The position numbers were made by a program, and so were the translations under genes. A DNA stretch of 64,000 nucleotides from Craterilacuibacter sinensis (GTDB taxonomy: Bacteria; Pseudomonadota; Gammaproteobacteria; Burkholderiales; Chromobacteriaceae): assembly GCF_009831765.1 (NCBI RefSeq), contig NZ_WSSB01000001.1:46179-110178 (forward strand), given 5' to 3'. The notes below the pieces were generated by a model, which saw only the letters and a program-made list of their open reading frames with translations, searched no databases and was not told the DNA's origin. This document shows, piece by piece, positions 7,967 through 16,706 of this stretch; positions within the stretch are counted from its first letter, which is position 1; every line of letters begins with the position of its first letter.

Positions 7967-8958
7967 TTCCTTCTCTGGGTAATGCGCCAGGCCAGAGTCT
8001 GCCGGCGCAGGGGCAGGCGCGGGTGGATAACGCCCGTTTCCTTAAAGATGCCGGCCGCGGCCTGATTGCGGTAGACAAGGTGCCGGGCAAAGTCCCGGCC
8101 TTGTTATTGGGTGAGGCGGTCAATGCTCGTGTGGTCGAGCGCCTGCCGGACAACAAGCTGGTCGCGCTGATCAAAAATGGCCTGTTTACCCTGCAACTGC
8201 CGCCGGGCGTCTCTGTCAAGGGCGAGTCGATTGCGCTCAAGGTGGCCGCGCTTGCGCCGGCGCTGACGTTTGCGCTGGCGGCCGATGCCGGCGAGCCGGA
8301 ACAAAACAATTCGGTCGCCGTACGCCTGAGCAGTGCCACGCGCTATCTGTCCGACCTGCTGCGCGCCGCGCCACAAGCCACCGGCAAGGCGGCCACGCTG
8401 CTCGACCCGCAGGCGCCGCTGTCGGCGCGCGCCGAAAGCCTCACTCAGGCTGTCAGGCAAAGCGGCGTGTTTTACGAGTCGCAGCAAAAAGCCTGGGTCG
8501 AGGGACGCTTGCCGCTGGAAAAGCTGCAAAGCCAGCCGCAGGCGCAAGCCGGCGAACTGTTGAAGCAGGAGCCGCAAGCGCGTACGCAGGTGATGGCCGA
8601 GCTGGGCAGCGTATTGCAAAAGCAGCTGGATACGCTGGAAAGCCGCGTGCTCAATGTCAACGCCCAAGCTTGGCCTGGGCAGGCGGCGCAATGGCAGATC
8701 GAACGCGAAGCGGCAGGCGAGCGCGATGCCGATGGTGGCGGCGAGATACCGGTGTGGGCCACGCGGCTGAATCTGGATTTACCGGCGCTGGGCAGTCTGG
8801 GCGCGCGCGTGCGTCTGGTCGGCCACCAGATCCAGCTGACGCTGGACGCGGATGACACCACTGCCGCCCTGATCGAAACCCACCGCACACGGCTGGAGGA
8901 TGGTCTGGCCGCTGCCGGCCTGGCGCTGGTGGCGCTGAATATCAAGCAGCATGGGTAA
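7963..8958 (+). CDS. FliK C-terminal domain (hook-length control type) protein
   Basis: A 331-residue protein. Residues 1-110 hold an N-terminal beta-rich region, the middle is Gln/Ala-rich, and the last 90 residues resemble the FliK C-terminal domain (PVWATRLNLDLPALGSLGARVRL, then LIETHRTRLEDGLAAAGL). That domain in FliK contacts the FlhB C-domain to switch export from hook to filament proteins. It is coupled to the DUF2802 gene by ATGA and followed by an FlhB-like gene, which supports an export-related role. It is probably a FliK paralog rather than the main FliK, which usually lies with fliE-J genes, but those are not in view. Confidence 0.65.
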   Translation: MIPSLGNAPGQSLPAQGQARVDNARFLKDAGRGLIAVDKVPGKVPALLLGEAVNARVVERLPDNKLVALIKNGLFTLQLPPGVSVKGESIALKVAALAPALTFALAADAGEPEQNNSVAVRLSSATRYLSDLLRAAPQATGKAATLLDPQAPLSARAESLTQAVRQSGVFYESQQKAWVEGRLPLEKLQSQPQAQAGELLKQEPQARTQVMAELGSVLQKQLDTLESRVLNVNAQAWPGQAAQWQIEREAAGERDADGGGEIPVWATRLNLDLPALGSLGARVRLVGHQIQLTLDADDTTAALIETHRTRLEDGLAAAGLALVALNIKQHG

Positions 8959-8959
8959 A

Positions 8960-9035
8960 CAGCATCCACCATTGATGGGTTGCGCTGTGTGGCACCTGTC
9001 ATTGATGGGTTACGCTTTGCTCCACCCATCCTACG
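8960..9035. repeat. Short repeat element with GATGGGTTRCGCT direct copies and inverted end
   Basis: ATTGATGGGTTGCGCT (8971-8986) recurs as ATTGATGGGTTACGCT (9001-9016), a 30-base period with one change. GATGGGT (9004-9010) also pairs with ACCCATC (9024-9030), followed by CTACG. The wording is that of short dispersed intergenic repeats common in proteobacteria. It fills most of the 135-bp gap before the FlhB-like gene. Confidence 0.6.
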
Positions 9036-9093
9036 ACCAGTGGCACTGGTTTACCGCGTTTCTCCTGTTTCACCCTGATTACGAAACCCTGCC

Positions 9094-9390
9094 ATGAAAA
9101 AAAACACCCCCCGCACTTCCGCCGTGGCGCTCTCTTACCAGGAGGGCAAGAGCGCGCCGCAGGTGGTGGCCAAGGGCTATGGCCAGATGGCCGAGCGCAT
9201 CATCGAGCGCGCGCGTGAGTCGGGTGTGTTCGTACACGATTCGCCCGAACTGGTGAACCTGTTGATGCAGGTCAATCTGGATGACCATATCCCGTCCGAG
9301 CTGTATCGCGCCGTGGCCGAGCTATTGGCCTTTGTCTATTTCCTGGAACAGCAGGCAGCAGGCACAGCAACGCCCAAAGCGGTATCATGA
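9094..9390 (+). CDS. Free-standing FlhB C-terminal (cytoplasmic) domain protein
   Basis: A 98-residue protein equal to the FlhB/YscU cytoplasmic C-domain, with AVALSYQEGKSAPQVVAKGYG, then ESGVFVHDSPELVNLL and PSELYRAVAELLAFVYFL. It has no membrane part and lacks the NPTH autocleavage motif: it starts with NTPRTSAVALSY where FlhB has NPTHYAVAL, so the chain begins almost where cleaved FlhB does. Similar small proteins (FlhX of epsilonproteobacteria, YlqH of Bacillus) are known; FlhX can replace the cleaved FlhB fragment. Lies 135 bp after the FliK-like gene. Confidence 0.85.
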   Translation: MKKNTPRTSAVALSYQEGKSAPQVVAKGYGQMAERIIERARESGVFVHDSPELVNLLMQVNLDDHIPSELYRAVAELLAFVYFLEQQAAGTATPKAVS

Positions 9391-9417
9391 CAATTCATAA
9401 TTTCAAGGGGAATTAAA

Positions 9418-10275
9418 ATGAAAATAGGGTATATCGGTCTGGGCATCATGGGCAGGCCCTGTGTGTTGAACCTGCTGGGAGCGGGGTTCGACGTGACGGT
9501 GTGGGCGCGCCGCCCCGAGTCGGCCAAGGCGTTACTGGATGCTGGTGCCTCTTGGGCCGATAGCGTCGCGGCGCTGGCCGCTGAAGTCGATGTGCTGGTG
9601 AGCAATGTCTCCGACACGCCGGATGTGGCGGCGCTGATGGCCGAAGTCGCGGTGGCTGCCCGCCCGGGGCTGGTGTGTGTGGATATGAGCACCATCTCGC
9701 CGATAGGCGCGCGTGAGATTGCCGCCGCGCTGGCGGAAAAGGGCGTGGATTTTCTTGATTGCCCGGTGTCGGGCGGTGAAGCCGGTGCCATTGCCGGCAC
9801 GCTGACCATTATGGTGGGGGGCAAGGCCGGCGCGCTGGAAACTGCGCGTCCGGTGCTCTTGGCGATGGGCAAGACCATCACCCATATCGGGGAGAGTGGT
9901 GCCGGCCAGGTGGCCAAGGCCTGTAACCAGATTGCGGTGGGCGCCGGCATTGCCGCGGTGGCCGAAATCATGAAGCTGACCCGCGCCTGCGGCGTCGACC
10001 CGGTGCCGGTGCGTGCGGCGTTAATGGGCGGCTTTGCCCAGAGCAAGGTGCTGGATGTGCATGGCCAGCGCATGATAGACGACAACTACGCGCCCGGCTT
10101 CAAAGCCGTGTTGCATCAAAAAGACATGGGCATCGTGCTCGACACCGCCGCCGAACTGGGCATCGCCTTGCCTGCTGCTGCGCGGGTGCGTGCGCTGATC
10201 GATGAACTGGTCGCAGGCGGCGATGGCGAACTGGATTCGTCGGCCATCGCGCGCCTGGTGTGGGACAAAAACTGA
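9418..10275 (+). CDS. NAD(P)-dependent beta-hydroxyacid dehydrogenase (tartronate semialdehyde / 3-hydroxyisobutyrate family)
   Basis: A 285-residue enzyme: Rossmann start with GLGIMG (7-12), substrate-site DCPVSGGEAGA (114-124) and the catalytic-type lysine K167 in GAGQVAKACNQ. These fit 2-hydroxy-3-oxopropionate reductase (GarR/GlxR), but 3-hydroxyisobutyrate dehydrogenases and succinic semialdehyde reductases share them, so the substrate is open. No glyoxylate carboligase or glycerate kinase gene is nearby. AAGGGG lies about 9 bases before ATG 9418. Convergent with yicC. Confidence 0.8.
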   Translation: MKIGYIGLGIMGRPCVLNLLGAGFDVTVWARRPESAKALLDAGASWADSVAALAAEVDVLVSNVSDTPDVAALMAEVAVAARPGLVCVDMSTISPIGAREIAAALAEKGVDFLDCPVSGGEAGAIAGTLTIMVGGKAGALETARPVLLAMGKTITHIGESGAGQVAKACNQIAVGAGIAAVAEIMKLTRACGVDPVPVRAALMGGFAQSKVLDVHGQRMIDDNYAPGFKAVLHQKDMGIVLDTAAELGIALPAAARVRALIDELVAGGDGELDSSAIARLVWDKN

Positions 10276-10282
10276 TGGTGGG

Positions 10283-10310
10283 GGCAGCGGGATAGCGCTA
10301 TTTCGCTGCC
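10283..10310. other. Hairpin between convergent genes
   Basis: GGCAGCG (10283-10289) pairs with CGCTGCC (10304-10310), enclosing ATAGCGCTAT, itself a palindrome. It lies between the dehydrogenase stop and the yicC stop; there is no clear T-run, so termination here would be weak. Confidence 0.4.
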
Positions 10311-10319
10311 GGTGCGAGC

Positions 10320-11186
10320 TTATTCGATGTTCTGGATCTGCTCGCGCATCTGCTCGATCAGCACCTTGAGTTCGACCGAGGCCTGGGTGGTTTCGGTCGA
10401 GACCGATTTGGAACCCAGGGTGTTGGCTTCGCGGTTGAGTTCCTGCATCAGGAAGTCGAGGCGCTTGCCGGCCTGGCCGCCGGCTTTGAGGATGCGGCGC
10501 ACTTCGCTGATATGCGCGCCCAGACGGCCGAGTTCTTCGTCTACATCCATTTTTTGGGCGAACAGGGCGAATTCCTGCTTGATGCGGTCGTCGTCCACGC
10601 TGCCCAGTGCATCTTGCAGCCGGTGGGAGAGTCTGGCCATATAGCCATCGAGGATTTGTGGCAGGCGCGGCTTGATCTCGCGTACGATGGTTTCCATGCC
10701 GTCCAGCCGGTCCAGCAAGATTTGCTTGAGTTTTTCGCCTTCGCGCGCACGGCTGGCGTTAAAGTCGGTCAGCAGTTCGGCCAGGCAGTCGACGCACAGC
10801 TGTTGCAGCACTTCGGGTGCCAGTTCATTGGAGCGCAGCACGCCCTGCCAGCGCATCAGCTCGCCAACAGACAGGCCGCGGGCATCGGGTGCCAGCGTAC
10901 GGATGTCGGCGGCGACATCGAGCAGGCTTTGCAGGTAGTCGCGGTTCAGCTCCAGGGTCGGCACTTGCGAGTCGACCTGATTGAGCGAGACGCGGCACTC
11001 TATCTTGCCGCGGCTGGCTTTGGCCGAGATGCGTTCGCGCAAGGCCGGGTCGACGATGCGCAGTTCTTCCGGCAGGCGCAACTGGACATCAAGGTAGCGG
11101 TGGTTGACGGCGCGTAGTTCCATCGCCAGCATTCCGCCGGTAAATTCGCGGGTAATGGCGGCAAAGCCGGTCATGCTGAGTATCAT
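10320..11186 (-). CDS. yicC: YicC/YloC family endoribonuclease
   Basis: A 288-residue YicC-family protein. The start MILSMTGFA is the family signature, followed by ELRAVNHRYLD and LPEELR, and the C-terminal DUF1732 part contains DEELGRLGAHISEVRRIL, GKRLDFLMQELNREANTLGSKS. YicC of Escherichia coli and YloC of Bacillus are manganese-dependent endoribonucleases. It is divergent from the kinase gene with an 84-bp gap; a 10-base palindrome CCGGGCCCGG (11217-11226) lies between them. The frequent neighbour gmk is not present. Confidence 0.93.
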   Translation of the reverse strand: MILSMTGFAAITREFTGGMLAMELRAVNHRYLDVQLRLPEELRIVDPALRERISAKASRGKIECRVSLNQVDSQVPTLELNRDYLQSLLDVAADIRTLAPDARGLSVGELMRWQGVLRSNELAPEVLQQLCVDCLAELLTDFNASRAREGEKLKQILLDRLDGMETIVREIKPRLPQILDGYMARLSHRLQDALGSVDDDRIKQEFALFAQKMDVDEELGRLGAHISEVRRILKAGGQAGKRLDFLMQELNREANTLGSKSVSTETTQASVELKVLIEQMREQIQNIE

Positions 11187-11270
11187 GGTTTTCTTCCGGT
11201 AGGTTTTGATTCAGGAACCGGGCCCGGATGGTGTAGTTTCATCAAGGCCCACAACACTATAACAACAGCG

Positions 11271-12212
11271 ATGACGCAAACCAAGCAAGGCGGCTTGCCG
11301 CCAGGGTTCCAGCTGGACGAGTACACCATTGTGCGCGAACTGAGCACCGGCGGTTTTAGCCGGGTGTATCTGGCGCTGGATCGCCACGATAACAAGTTCG
11401 CCATCAAGGAATATCTGCCGCAGGCATTGGCCAGCCACTCTGCCGAATATCGGGTCGTGGTCGATAACGAATTGGATCGCGATACCTTCCGCATCGGTCT
11501 GAAATGCTTTTTCGAGGAGGCGCGGGTGCTGGTGGGTATTAATCACCCCAATGTGGTGCGGGTGAGCAATATCTTTCCGGCCAACCAGACCGTCTATATG
11601 GTGATGAGCTATAAGTCCGGGCGCTCGCTGGCGCGCGAGATCGAACTCTTGGGCGGCAGCTTGCCCGAGCCCAGGCTGCGCCAGTTGTTTGCCGAACTGA
11701 TTTCCGGCGTGCGCGAGGTGCATCGCCACCACTTGCTGCATCTGGACATCAAGCCGGCCAATATCTATCTGCGCCGTAGCGGCTCGCCTATCCTGCTCGA
11801 TTTTGGCTCTGCCAGGCAGAATGCCTTGCAGCAGGATAAGCGCTTTGTATCCATGTATACCCCGGGCTTTGCGGCTCCCGAGCAGCATCAGGCCAAGGGC
11901 AAGTTGGGTCCATGGTCCGATATTTACAGTCTGGGGGCTTGTCTTTATGCCTGTCTGGGTATTGGTGCGCCCATGGCCGCAACCGTCCGCACTAGCGATG
12001 CGCTGCCGGCGCTGGCTAAGGCGCGCACGCGCTATTCCGCCGAGCTGTGTACTTTGGTGGCACAGTGTATGGCGCTGAATGTCGATGATCGGCCTGGCAG
12101 CCTGATGCAGCTGCAAAAAAGCCTGAACAGCCCGTATACCGAGCCACCGCCACCGGCCAGGGGCTTGTGGCAAAAAATGAGTGCCTGGCTGCACCCGGAG
12201 GTGGATGCATGA
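11271..12212 (+). CDS. Serine/threonine protein kinase (soluble, Hanks type)
   Basis: A 313-residue kinase. Gly-rich loop STGGFSRVY (25-33) lacks the usual first Gly; ATP-binding Lys46 is in AIKEYLP, Glu in FFEEARVL, catalytic loop HLDIKPANI (157-165) has Leu instead of the Arg of RD kinases, DFGSAR is at 177-182 and APEQ follows. KEYLP-type kinases are common orphan kinases in proteobacteria. No membrane helix or sensor domain is visible; the tail after about 280 is Pro-rich. Coupled by ATGA to a PP2C phosphatase, so the two probably act on shared targets. No type VI secretion genes are near. Confidence 0.9.
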   Translation: MTQTKQGGLPPGFQLDEYTIVRELSTGGFSRVYLALDRHDNKFAIKEYLPQALASHSAEYRVVVDNELDRDTFRIGLKCFFEEARVLVGINHPNVVRVSNIFPANQTVYMVMSYKSGRSLAREIELLGGSLPEPRLRQLFAELISGVREVHRHHLLHLDIKPANIYLRRSGSPILLDFGSARQNALQQDKRFVSMYTPGFAAPEQHQAKGKLGPWSDIYSLGACLYACLGIGAPMAATVRTSDALPALAKARTRYSAELCTLVAQCMALNVDDRPGSLMQLQKSLNSPYTEPPPPARGLWQKMSAWLHPEVDA

Positions 12213-13057
12213 AGTTTCTCTGGAGTGGTGGCAGCAGTCTGGGGGGACGCCGGTATAACGAAGACCGGGTGCTGATGCTGCATTCGCGCGAGGCGGTATT
12301 GCTGGCGGTCGCCGACGGCATGGGGGGCCATCTGCATGGCGAACTGGCATCGCAAATGGTGATCGATACGCTGTCCCATCTGTTTGCGCTGGCTGCGCGT
12401 CCGCGTCTGGCCGACCCCGCCCGTTTTTTGCAGGATGCCTTGCATGAGGTGCAGCATGCGCTGGTGCGTCTGGCCTTGTCGCGGCGCTTTCCCGAAGTGC
12501 CGTCCACCACGGTGGTGGCGGCGCTGGTTCAGGACGAGAAGCTGTATTGCGCCTGGGCCGGAGACTCGCGCCTGTATCTGCTGGAGCACGGGGCGGTGAG
12601 CTGGCGCACGCAGGACCATTCGACCGTGCAGCGCTTGCTGGACAGGGGGCTGATTAGCGAGGACGAGGCGCTGGTCCACCCCGAGCGCAACCGCATTTAT
12701 AGCTGTCTGGGCGGGACAGATAGCCCGCTGATCGGGCAGGCCGGCCCCTTGTCCTTGTCGGCGGGATCCACCTTGCTTCTGTGTTCGGATGGCGTATGGT
12801 CGCAGATGCGCGAGCACGAGCTGGTACGGGCACTGAGTGCGCGCGCCTTGACGCAGGTGGTGCCGGCCTTGCTGCAGGTGGCCGAGCGCCGGGGCGGTGC
12901 CAGTAGCGACAATCTCAGTGTCGCCGCCATGACCTTGCTGCCGGCGTCGCGTAGCGGTGCCGGGGTCGTCGATAGTCAGGATGCGCCGGAAATCCCCGAC
13001 GCCATGATGGCGGCACTGGAGAGCGAGATGATGGCATCAGGGCGCAGCCTGCTGTAA
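12209..13057 (+). CDS. PP2C-family serine/threonine phosphatase
   Basis: A 282-residue PPM phosphatase with the metal-binding and catalytic series in order: RRYNEDR near residue 14, VADGMGGH near 39, [18 protein letters not shown] near 116, CSDGVW near 191 and SSDNLSVA near 231. It is expected to remove phosphate from Ser/Thr, most simply reversing the kinase encoded upstream. ATG 12209 overlaps the kinase stop by 4 bases; a longer frame upstream runs inside the kinase and was not used. About 45 residues after the catalytic core are acidic and of unknown role. Confidence 0.92.
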   Translation: MKFLWSGGSSLGGRRYNEDRVLMLHSREAVLLAVADGMGGHLHGELASQMVIDTLSHLFALAARPRLADPARFLQDALHEVQHALVRLALSRRFPEVPSTTVVAALVQDEKLYCAWAGDSRLYLLEHGAVSWRTQDHSTVQRLLDRGLISEDEALVHPERNRIYSCLGGTDSPLIGQAGPLSLSAGSTLLLCSDGVWSQMREHELVRALSARALTQVVPALLQVAERRGGASSDNLSVAAMTLLPASRSGAGVVDSQDAPEIPDAMMAALESEMMASGRSLL

Positions 13058-13142
13058 TCCGTTGTTCTTTTGCGGCCGGCCATGCTTACGGCCGTGCCGC
13101 AAGTTGCTGTACAATCTCGCGTTTTTCCCAGCGAGCTGCCTT

Positions 13143-13859
13143 ATGCGACCCTCCGAGCGAAGTGCCGACACCCTGCGCCCCGTGCGTCTGACGCGCCACT
13201 ATACCCGCCATGCCGAAGGCTCGGTGCTGGTCGAGTTCGGCGATACCAAAGTGATCTGTACAGCCAGCGTCGAAGAGAATGTGCCGTCTTTTCTCAAGGG
13301 CAAGGGGCAGGGCTGGGTGACCGCCGAATACGGCATGCTGCCGCGCTCGACCAATAGCCGTATGCGCCGCGAAGCGGCCAGCGGCAAGCAGTCCGGCCGC
13401 ACCCAGGAAATCCAGCGCCTGATCGGGCGCAGCCTGCGCGCGGTGGTCGATTTGAAAAAGCTGGGCGAGCGTCAGATCGTGATCGATTGTGACGTAATCC
13501 AGGCCGATGGCGGTACCCGCACCGCCAGTATTACCGGCGCCTTTGTCGCGCTGTCCGACGCCATCGCCGGCCTGATCGCCGCCGGCAAACTCACTGAAAG
13601 CCCGATTACCGACCATATTGCTGCTGTTTCGGTCGGTGTATTCGAGGGGCAGGCGGTGCTGGATCTGGATTATCCGGAAGATTCGGCCTGCGAGACCGAT
13701 ATGAATGTGGTGATGACGGGGGCCGGCCATTTTGTCGAAGTGCAGGGCACGGCCGAGGGCGTGCCGTTCAGCCGCAGCGAGCTGAATGCGCTGCTTGATC
13801 TGGCGGAAAAAGGCATACGCGAGCTGATTGCCTTGCAGCAGGAGGCCTTGCAGTCGTGA
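13143..13859 (+). CDS. rph: Ribonuclease PH
   Basis: A 238-residue RNase PH, the phosphate-dependent exonuclease that trims tRNA 3' ends. The opening [13 protein letters not shown], then [49 protein letters not shown] and [18 protein letters not shown] are full family hallmarks. ATG 13143 gives the normal length; the longer frame to 13062 adds a Cys-rich stretch of no family similarity. TACAAT at 13110-13115 is a possible -10. Overlaps dusA by 4 bases (GTGA). Confidence 0.97.
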   Translation: MRPSERSADTLRPVRLTRHYTRHAEGSVLVEFGDTKVICTASVEENVPSFLKGKGQGWVTAEYGMLPRSTNSRMRREAASGKQSGRTQEIQRLIGRSLRAVVDLKKLGERQIVIDCDVIQADGGTRTASITGAFVALSDAIAGLIAAGKLTESPITDHIAAVSVGVFEGQAVLDLDYPEDSACETDMNVVMTGAGHFVEVQGTAEGVPFSRSELNALLDLAEKGIRELIALQQEALQS

Positions 13860-14851
13860 GCCGCAAAGTTCTTCCCCCGCGCACCCTGTCCATTGCCCCG
13901 ATGCTGGACTGGACCGACCGTCACTACCGTTATTTCGCCCGCCATATCACGCGCAATACCTGGCTTTATACCGAGATGGTGACCACCGGCGCGCTGATTC
14001 ATGGCGATGTAGCGCGCCATCTGCGCTTTGACGAGGCCGAGCATCCGCTGGCCTTGCAACTGGGCGGCTCCGACCCGGCCGATCTGGCCAAATGCGCGCG
14101 TCTGGCTCAAGAGTGGGGCTACGACGAGGTCAACCTTAATGTCGGCTGCCCGTCCGAGCGCGTGCAAAAGGGCGCGTTCGGCGCCTGCCTGATGGCCGAG
14201 CCGCATCTGGTGGCCGATTGCGTCAAGGCCATGCGTGACGCTTGCGATATCGATGTGACCGTCAAGCACCGCATCGGTATCGACGATGTCGAGCACTATG
14301 ACTTTTTGCGCGAGTTTGTCGATATCGTGGCCGGGGCTGGTTGCCAGACTTTTATCGTGCATGCGCGCAACGCCATCCTCAAGGGTCTCAGTCCCAAGGA
14401 AAACCGCGATATTCCGCCCCTGAAATACGATTACGCCTATCGCCTCAAGCGCGAGCGTCCCGATCTGGAGATCCTGCTTAATGGTGGCATCAAGACCCAG
14501 GCCGAAATCGACCTGCATCTTGAGCATGTGGACGGGGTGATGGTCGGGCGCGAGGCTTACCATAATCCGTGGATCATGGCCGATTGGGATGCGCGTTACT
14601 ATGGTGATACCGGCCCTGCGCCCGAGCGCGAGGCGGTGGTGGCGGCGATGCTGGACTACACCCGGCGCGAACTGGCCGAAGGCAATAAGCTGCGCAATAT
14701 CACGCGCCATATTCTCGGCCTGTATCAGGGCGTGCCCGGTGCGCGCCAGTGGCGGCGCATGCTGTCGGATGCCGCCCTGCTTGCCGGTGCCGACGAAAAG
14801 CTGCTGCTGCAGGCGATTCCGCCGGCCAACTATGGCCTGTTGACCGATTGA
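13856..14851 (+). CDS. dusA: tRNA-dihydrouridine(20/20a) synthase DusA
   Basis: A 331-residue FMN enzyme that reduces uridine to dihydrouridine in the tRNA D-loop. Seen are [14 protein letters not shown] at the start, the catalytic Cys98 in NVGCPS, KHRIGID, FIVHAR, NGGI and a [14 protein letters not shown] end. The wording ([19 protein letters not shown]) is that of DusA rather than DusB or DusC. Start is GTG 13856, overlapping the rph stop, so translation is coupled to rph. Confidence 0.95.
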   Translation: MSRKVLPPRTLSIAPMLDWTDRHYRYFARHITRNTWLYTEMVTTGALIHGDVARHLRFDEAEHPLALQLGGSDPADLAKCARLAQEWGYDEVNLNVGCPSERVQKGAFGACLMAEPHLVADCVKAMRDACDIDVTVKHRIGIDDVEHYDFLREFVDIVAGAGCQTFIVHARNAILKGLSPKENRDIPPLKYDYAYRLKRERPDLEILLNGGIKTQAEIDLHLEHVDGVMVGREAYHNPWIMADWDARYYGDTGPAPEREAVVAAMLDYTRRELAEGNKLRNITRHILGLYQGVPGARQWRRMLSDAALLAGADEKLLLQAIPPANYGLLTD

Positions 14852-14941
14852 GCAAGCTGCCGCAGCGCGTCGATGCGGCCCGATTTTTTTGGCGGCAAAC
14901 GTGTTGTTTGCCGTCGTGTACTTTGTGGAGGTGGACCTGAA

Positions 14942-16012
14942 TTGAACAAGCTGACTGTGACTCTGTTGTCTGCGCTGGCGTCTGCCAGCGTGCTGGCTGG
15001 CCCGAACGACGTGCTCCATTTGTATAACTGGAGCGGTTCCCTGTCGGATGCAATCGTTAAACGCTTCGAGAAAAGCTGTGATTGCAAGGTGGTACAGGAT
15101 TACTACGGTGACAATGAGGAAATGCTGGCCAAGCTGGCGGCAGGTGCCAAGGGCTACGATGTGGTGTTTCCGTCGTCCTTTGTGATCCAGCCCATGGTCA
15201 AGCAAAAATTGTTGCAACCGCTGAATAAACAGTTGCTTCCCAATTTCAGGAATGTCGACCCGGTTTACCTCAACCAGAGCTACGACCCGGGCAATCGATA
15301 TGAAATCCCGACCGTATTGAGCCTGACCAGTGTCGGCTACAACCAGACCAAGCTTAAGGCGCTGGGGGTGGATCCGACGAGCTGGTCGGTGATTTTCGAT
15401 CCCAAGGTGCTGGCCAAGATCAAGGGCAAGGTGACGGTGCTGGATAGCCCGCGCGAAGTATTCACCGCCGCGCTGTTTTATTTGGGCAAGAACCCGAATC
15501 AGGCGACCGAGGCAGACTATCGCGCCGCCAAGAAGGTGATTGCCCAAGCCAAGCCTTACTGGGCTGCCTTTTCCAACGCGAGCTACTTGAAAGAACTGGC
15601 GGTGGGCAATATCTGGGCGTCGCTGGGTTATTCGACCGAGTTTTACCAGGCGATAGAAGACGCCAGGCAGGCCAAGCGCCCGTTTGTGCTGGCGATGACG
15701 CCACAGCGCCAGGGTAACGAGCTGGGGGTGGACACCATGGCCATCCTGTCCAGTGCCAAGCGCCCGGATCTGGCACACCAGTTCATCAACTTCATGCTGG
15801 ACGGCAAGAATGCGGCCGAGCTGACCAATCTCAATGGCGCGACCAATCCGGTCAAAACCGCGCTGCCATATTTCCGTAGCGACCTCAAGGCCAATGCGGT
15901 GATCAATCCAAGCCCGCAAACCGTGGCCAAGTGGACGGTGCTCAAGGAGCAAAGCCCGCGCGAGCGCCGCCTGATGAACCGCCTGTGGACCGAGGTCAAG
16001 GCGGGGAAATAA
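14942..16012 (+). CDS. Polyamine-type ABC transporter substrate-binding protein
   Basis: A 356-residue periplasmic binding protein of the PotD/PotF family: LHLYNWSGSLSDAIVKRFEK near the mature start, GDNEEMLAKLAAGAKGYDVVFPSSFV, PTVLSLTSVGYN and LDSPREVF. TTG 14942 is preferred: GGAGG lies 10 bases upstream and it gives a clean signal peptide ending ASVLA; ATG 14873 would add 23 unrelated residues before the signal. A hairpin (14893-14913) lies in the leader. No permease or ATPase gene is adjacent, so its transporter partner is elsewhere. Ligand is likely a polyamine by family only. Confidence 0.85.
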   Translation: MNKLTVTLLSALASASVLAGPNDVLHLYNWSGSLSDAIVKRFEKSCDCKVVQDYYGDNEEMLAKLAAGAKGYDVVFPSSFVIQPMVKQKLLQPLNKQLLPNFRNVDPVYLNQSYDPGNRYEIPTVLSLTSVGYNQTKLKALGVDPTSWSVIFDPKVLAKIKGKVTVLDSPREVFTAALFYLGKNPNQATEADYRAAKKVIAQAKPYWAAFSNASYLKELAVGNIWASLGYSTEFYQAIEDARQAKRPFVLAMTPQRQGNELGVDTMAILSSAKRPDLAHQFINFMLDGKNAAELTNLNGATNPVKTALPYFRSDLKANAVINPSPQTVAKWTVLKEQSPRERRLMNRLWTEVKAGK

Positions 16013-16015
16013 AGG

Positions 16016-16097
16016 GTAGGGTGGGTTAGGCCGCAGGCCGTAACCCACCTTGCTGTGATGGCGGGATACGCTGCCTTCGGCATCTAACCCACCCTAC
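16016..16097. repeat. 82-bp inverted-repeat element (MITE/REP-like)
   Basis: GTAGGGTGGGTTA (16016-16028) is a perfect 13-base inverted repeat of TAACCCACCCTAC (16085-16097). A nested GTGGGTTA/TAACCCAC pair (16021-16048) flanks GGCCGCAGGCC. It fills the gap between the binding-protein gene and rdgB. Its TGGGTTA core resembles the element at 8960-9035. Confidence 0.7.
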
Positions 16098-16112
16098 AAG
16101 TAAGGAAAAACC

Positions 16113-16706
16113 ATGTTCGACAAACTGGTTCTTGCCAGCAATAACGCCGGCAAGCTGCGCGAGTTTTCCGCTTTGTTTGCGCCGCTGGGCATCACTCTGG
16201 TCCCGCAGCGCGAACTGGGCGTGGACGAGTGCGCCGAGCCGTATCACAGCTTTGTGGAAAATGCGCTGGAAAAAGCGCGTCACGCCAGTCGTGTGACCGG
16301 CCTGCCGGCGCTGGCCGACGACTCCGGCATCTGTGTGGCGGCGCTGGGTGGCGCTCCGGGCGTGCTGTCGGCGCGCTTTGCCGGCGAGCCCAAGTCGGAT
16401 GCACGCAATAATGCGCTCTTGGTCGAGAAGCTGCAGGGCGAGAGCAACCGCCGCTGCTGGTATACCTGCGTGCTGGTGCTGGTGCGCCATGCCGATGACC
16501 CGCAACCCCTGATTGCCGACGCGGTGTGGATGGGCGAGGTGGTGGATACGGCGGCAGGCGAGGGCGGCTTCGGTTACGACCCTTATGTCTGGCTGGCCGA
16601 CTATGGCTGTACCGTGGCCGAATTGCCGTCCGACGAGAAGAACCGCGTCAGCCACCGCGCGCAGGCGATGCAGGCGCTGCTGGCCAAACTCAAGGCCTTT
16701 GCATGA
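16113..16706 (+). CDS. rdgB: XTP/dITP pyrophosphatase (non-canonical purine NTPase)
   Basis: A 197-residue RdgB/HAM1-family enzyme that hydrolyses dITP, XTP and similar damaged nucleotides to monophosphates. Seen are LVLASNNAGKLREFSALF at the start, ENALEKARHA, LPALADDSGICVAALGGAPGVLSARFAG and GGFGYDP. It overlaps hemW by 4 bases (ATGA), a common arrangement in proteobacteria. ATG 16113 follows AAGGAAAAACC. Confidence 0.96.
   Translation: MFDKLVLASNNAGKLREFSALFAPLGITLVPQRELGVDECAEPYHSFVENALEKARHASRVTGLPALADDSGICVAALGGAPGVLSARFAGEPKSDARNNALLVEKLQGESNRRCWYTCVLVLVRHADDPQPLIADAVWMGEVVDTAAGEGGFGYDPYVWLADYGCTVAELPSDEKNRVSHRAQAMQALLAKLKAFA

Noticed and set aside
13670..16048. Long minus-strand frame opposite rph, dusA and the binding protein
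   Set aside because: Shadow of three certain genes on the plus strand.
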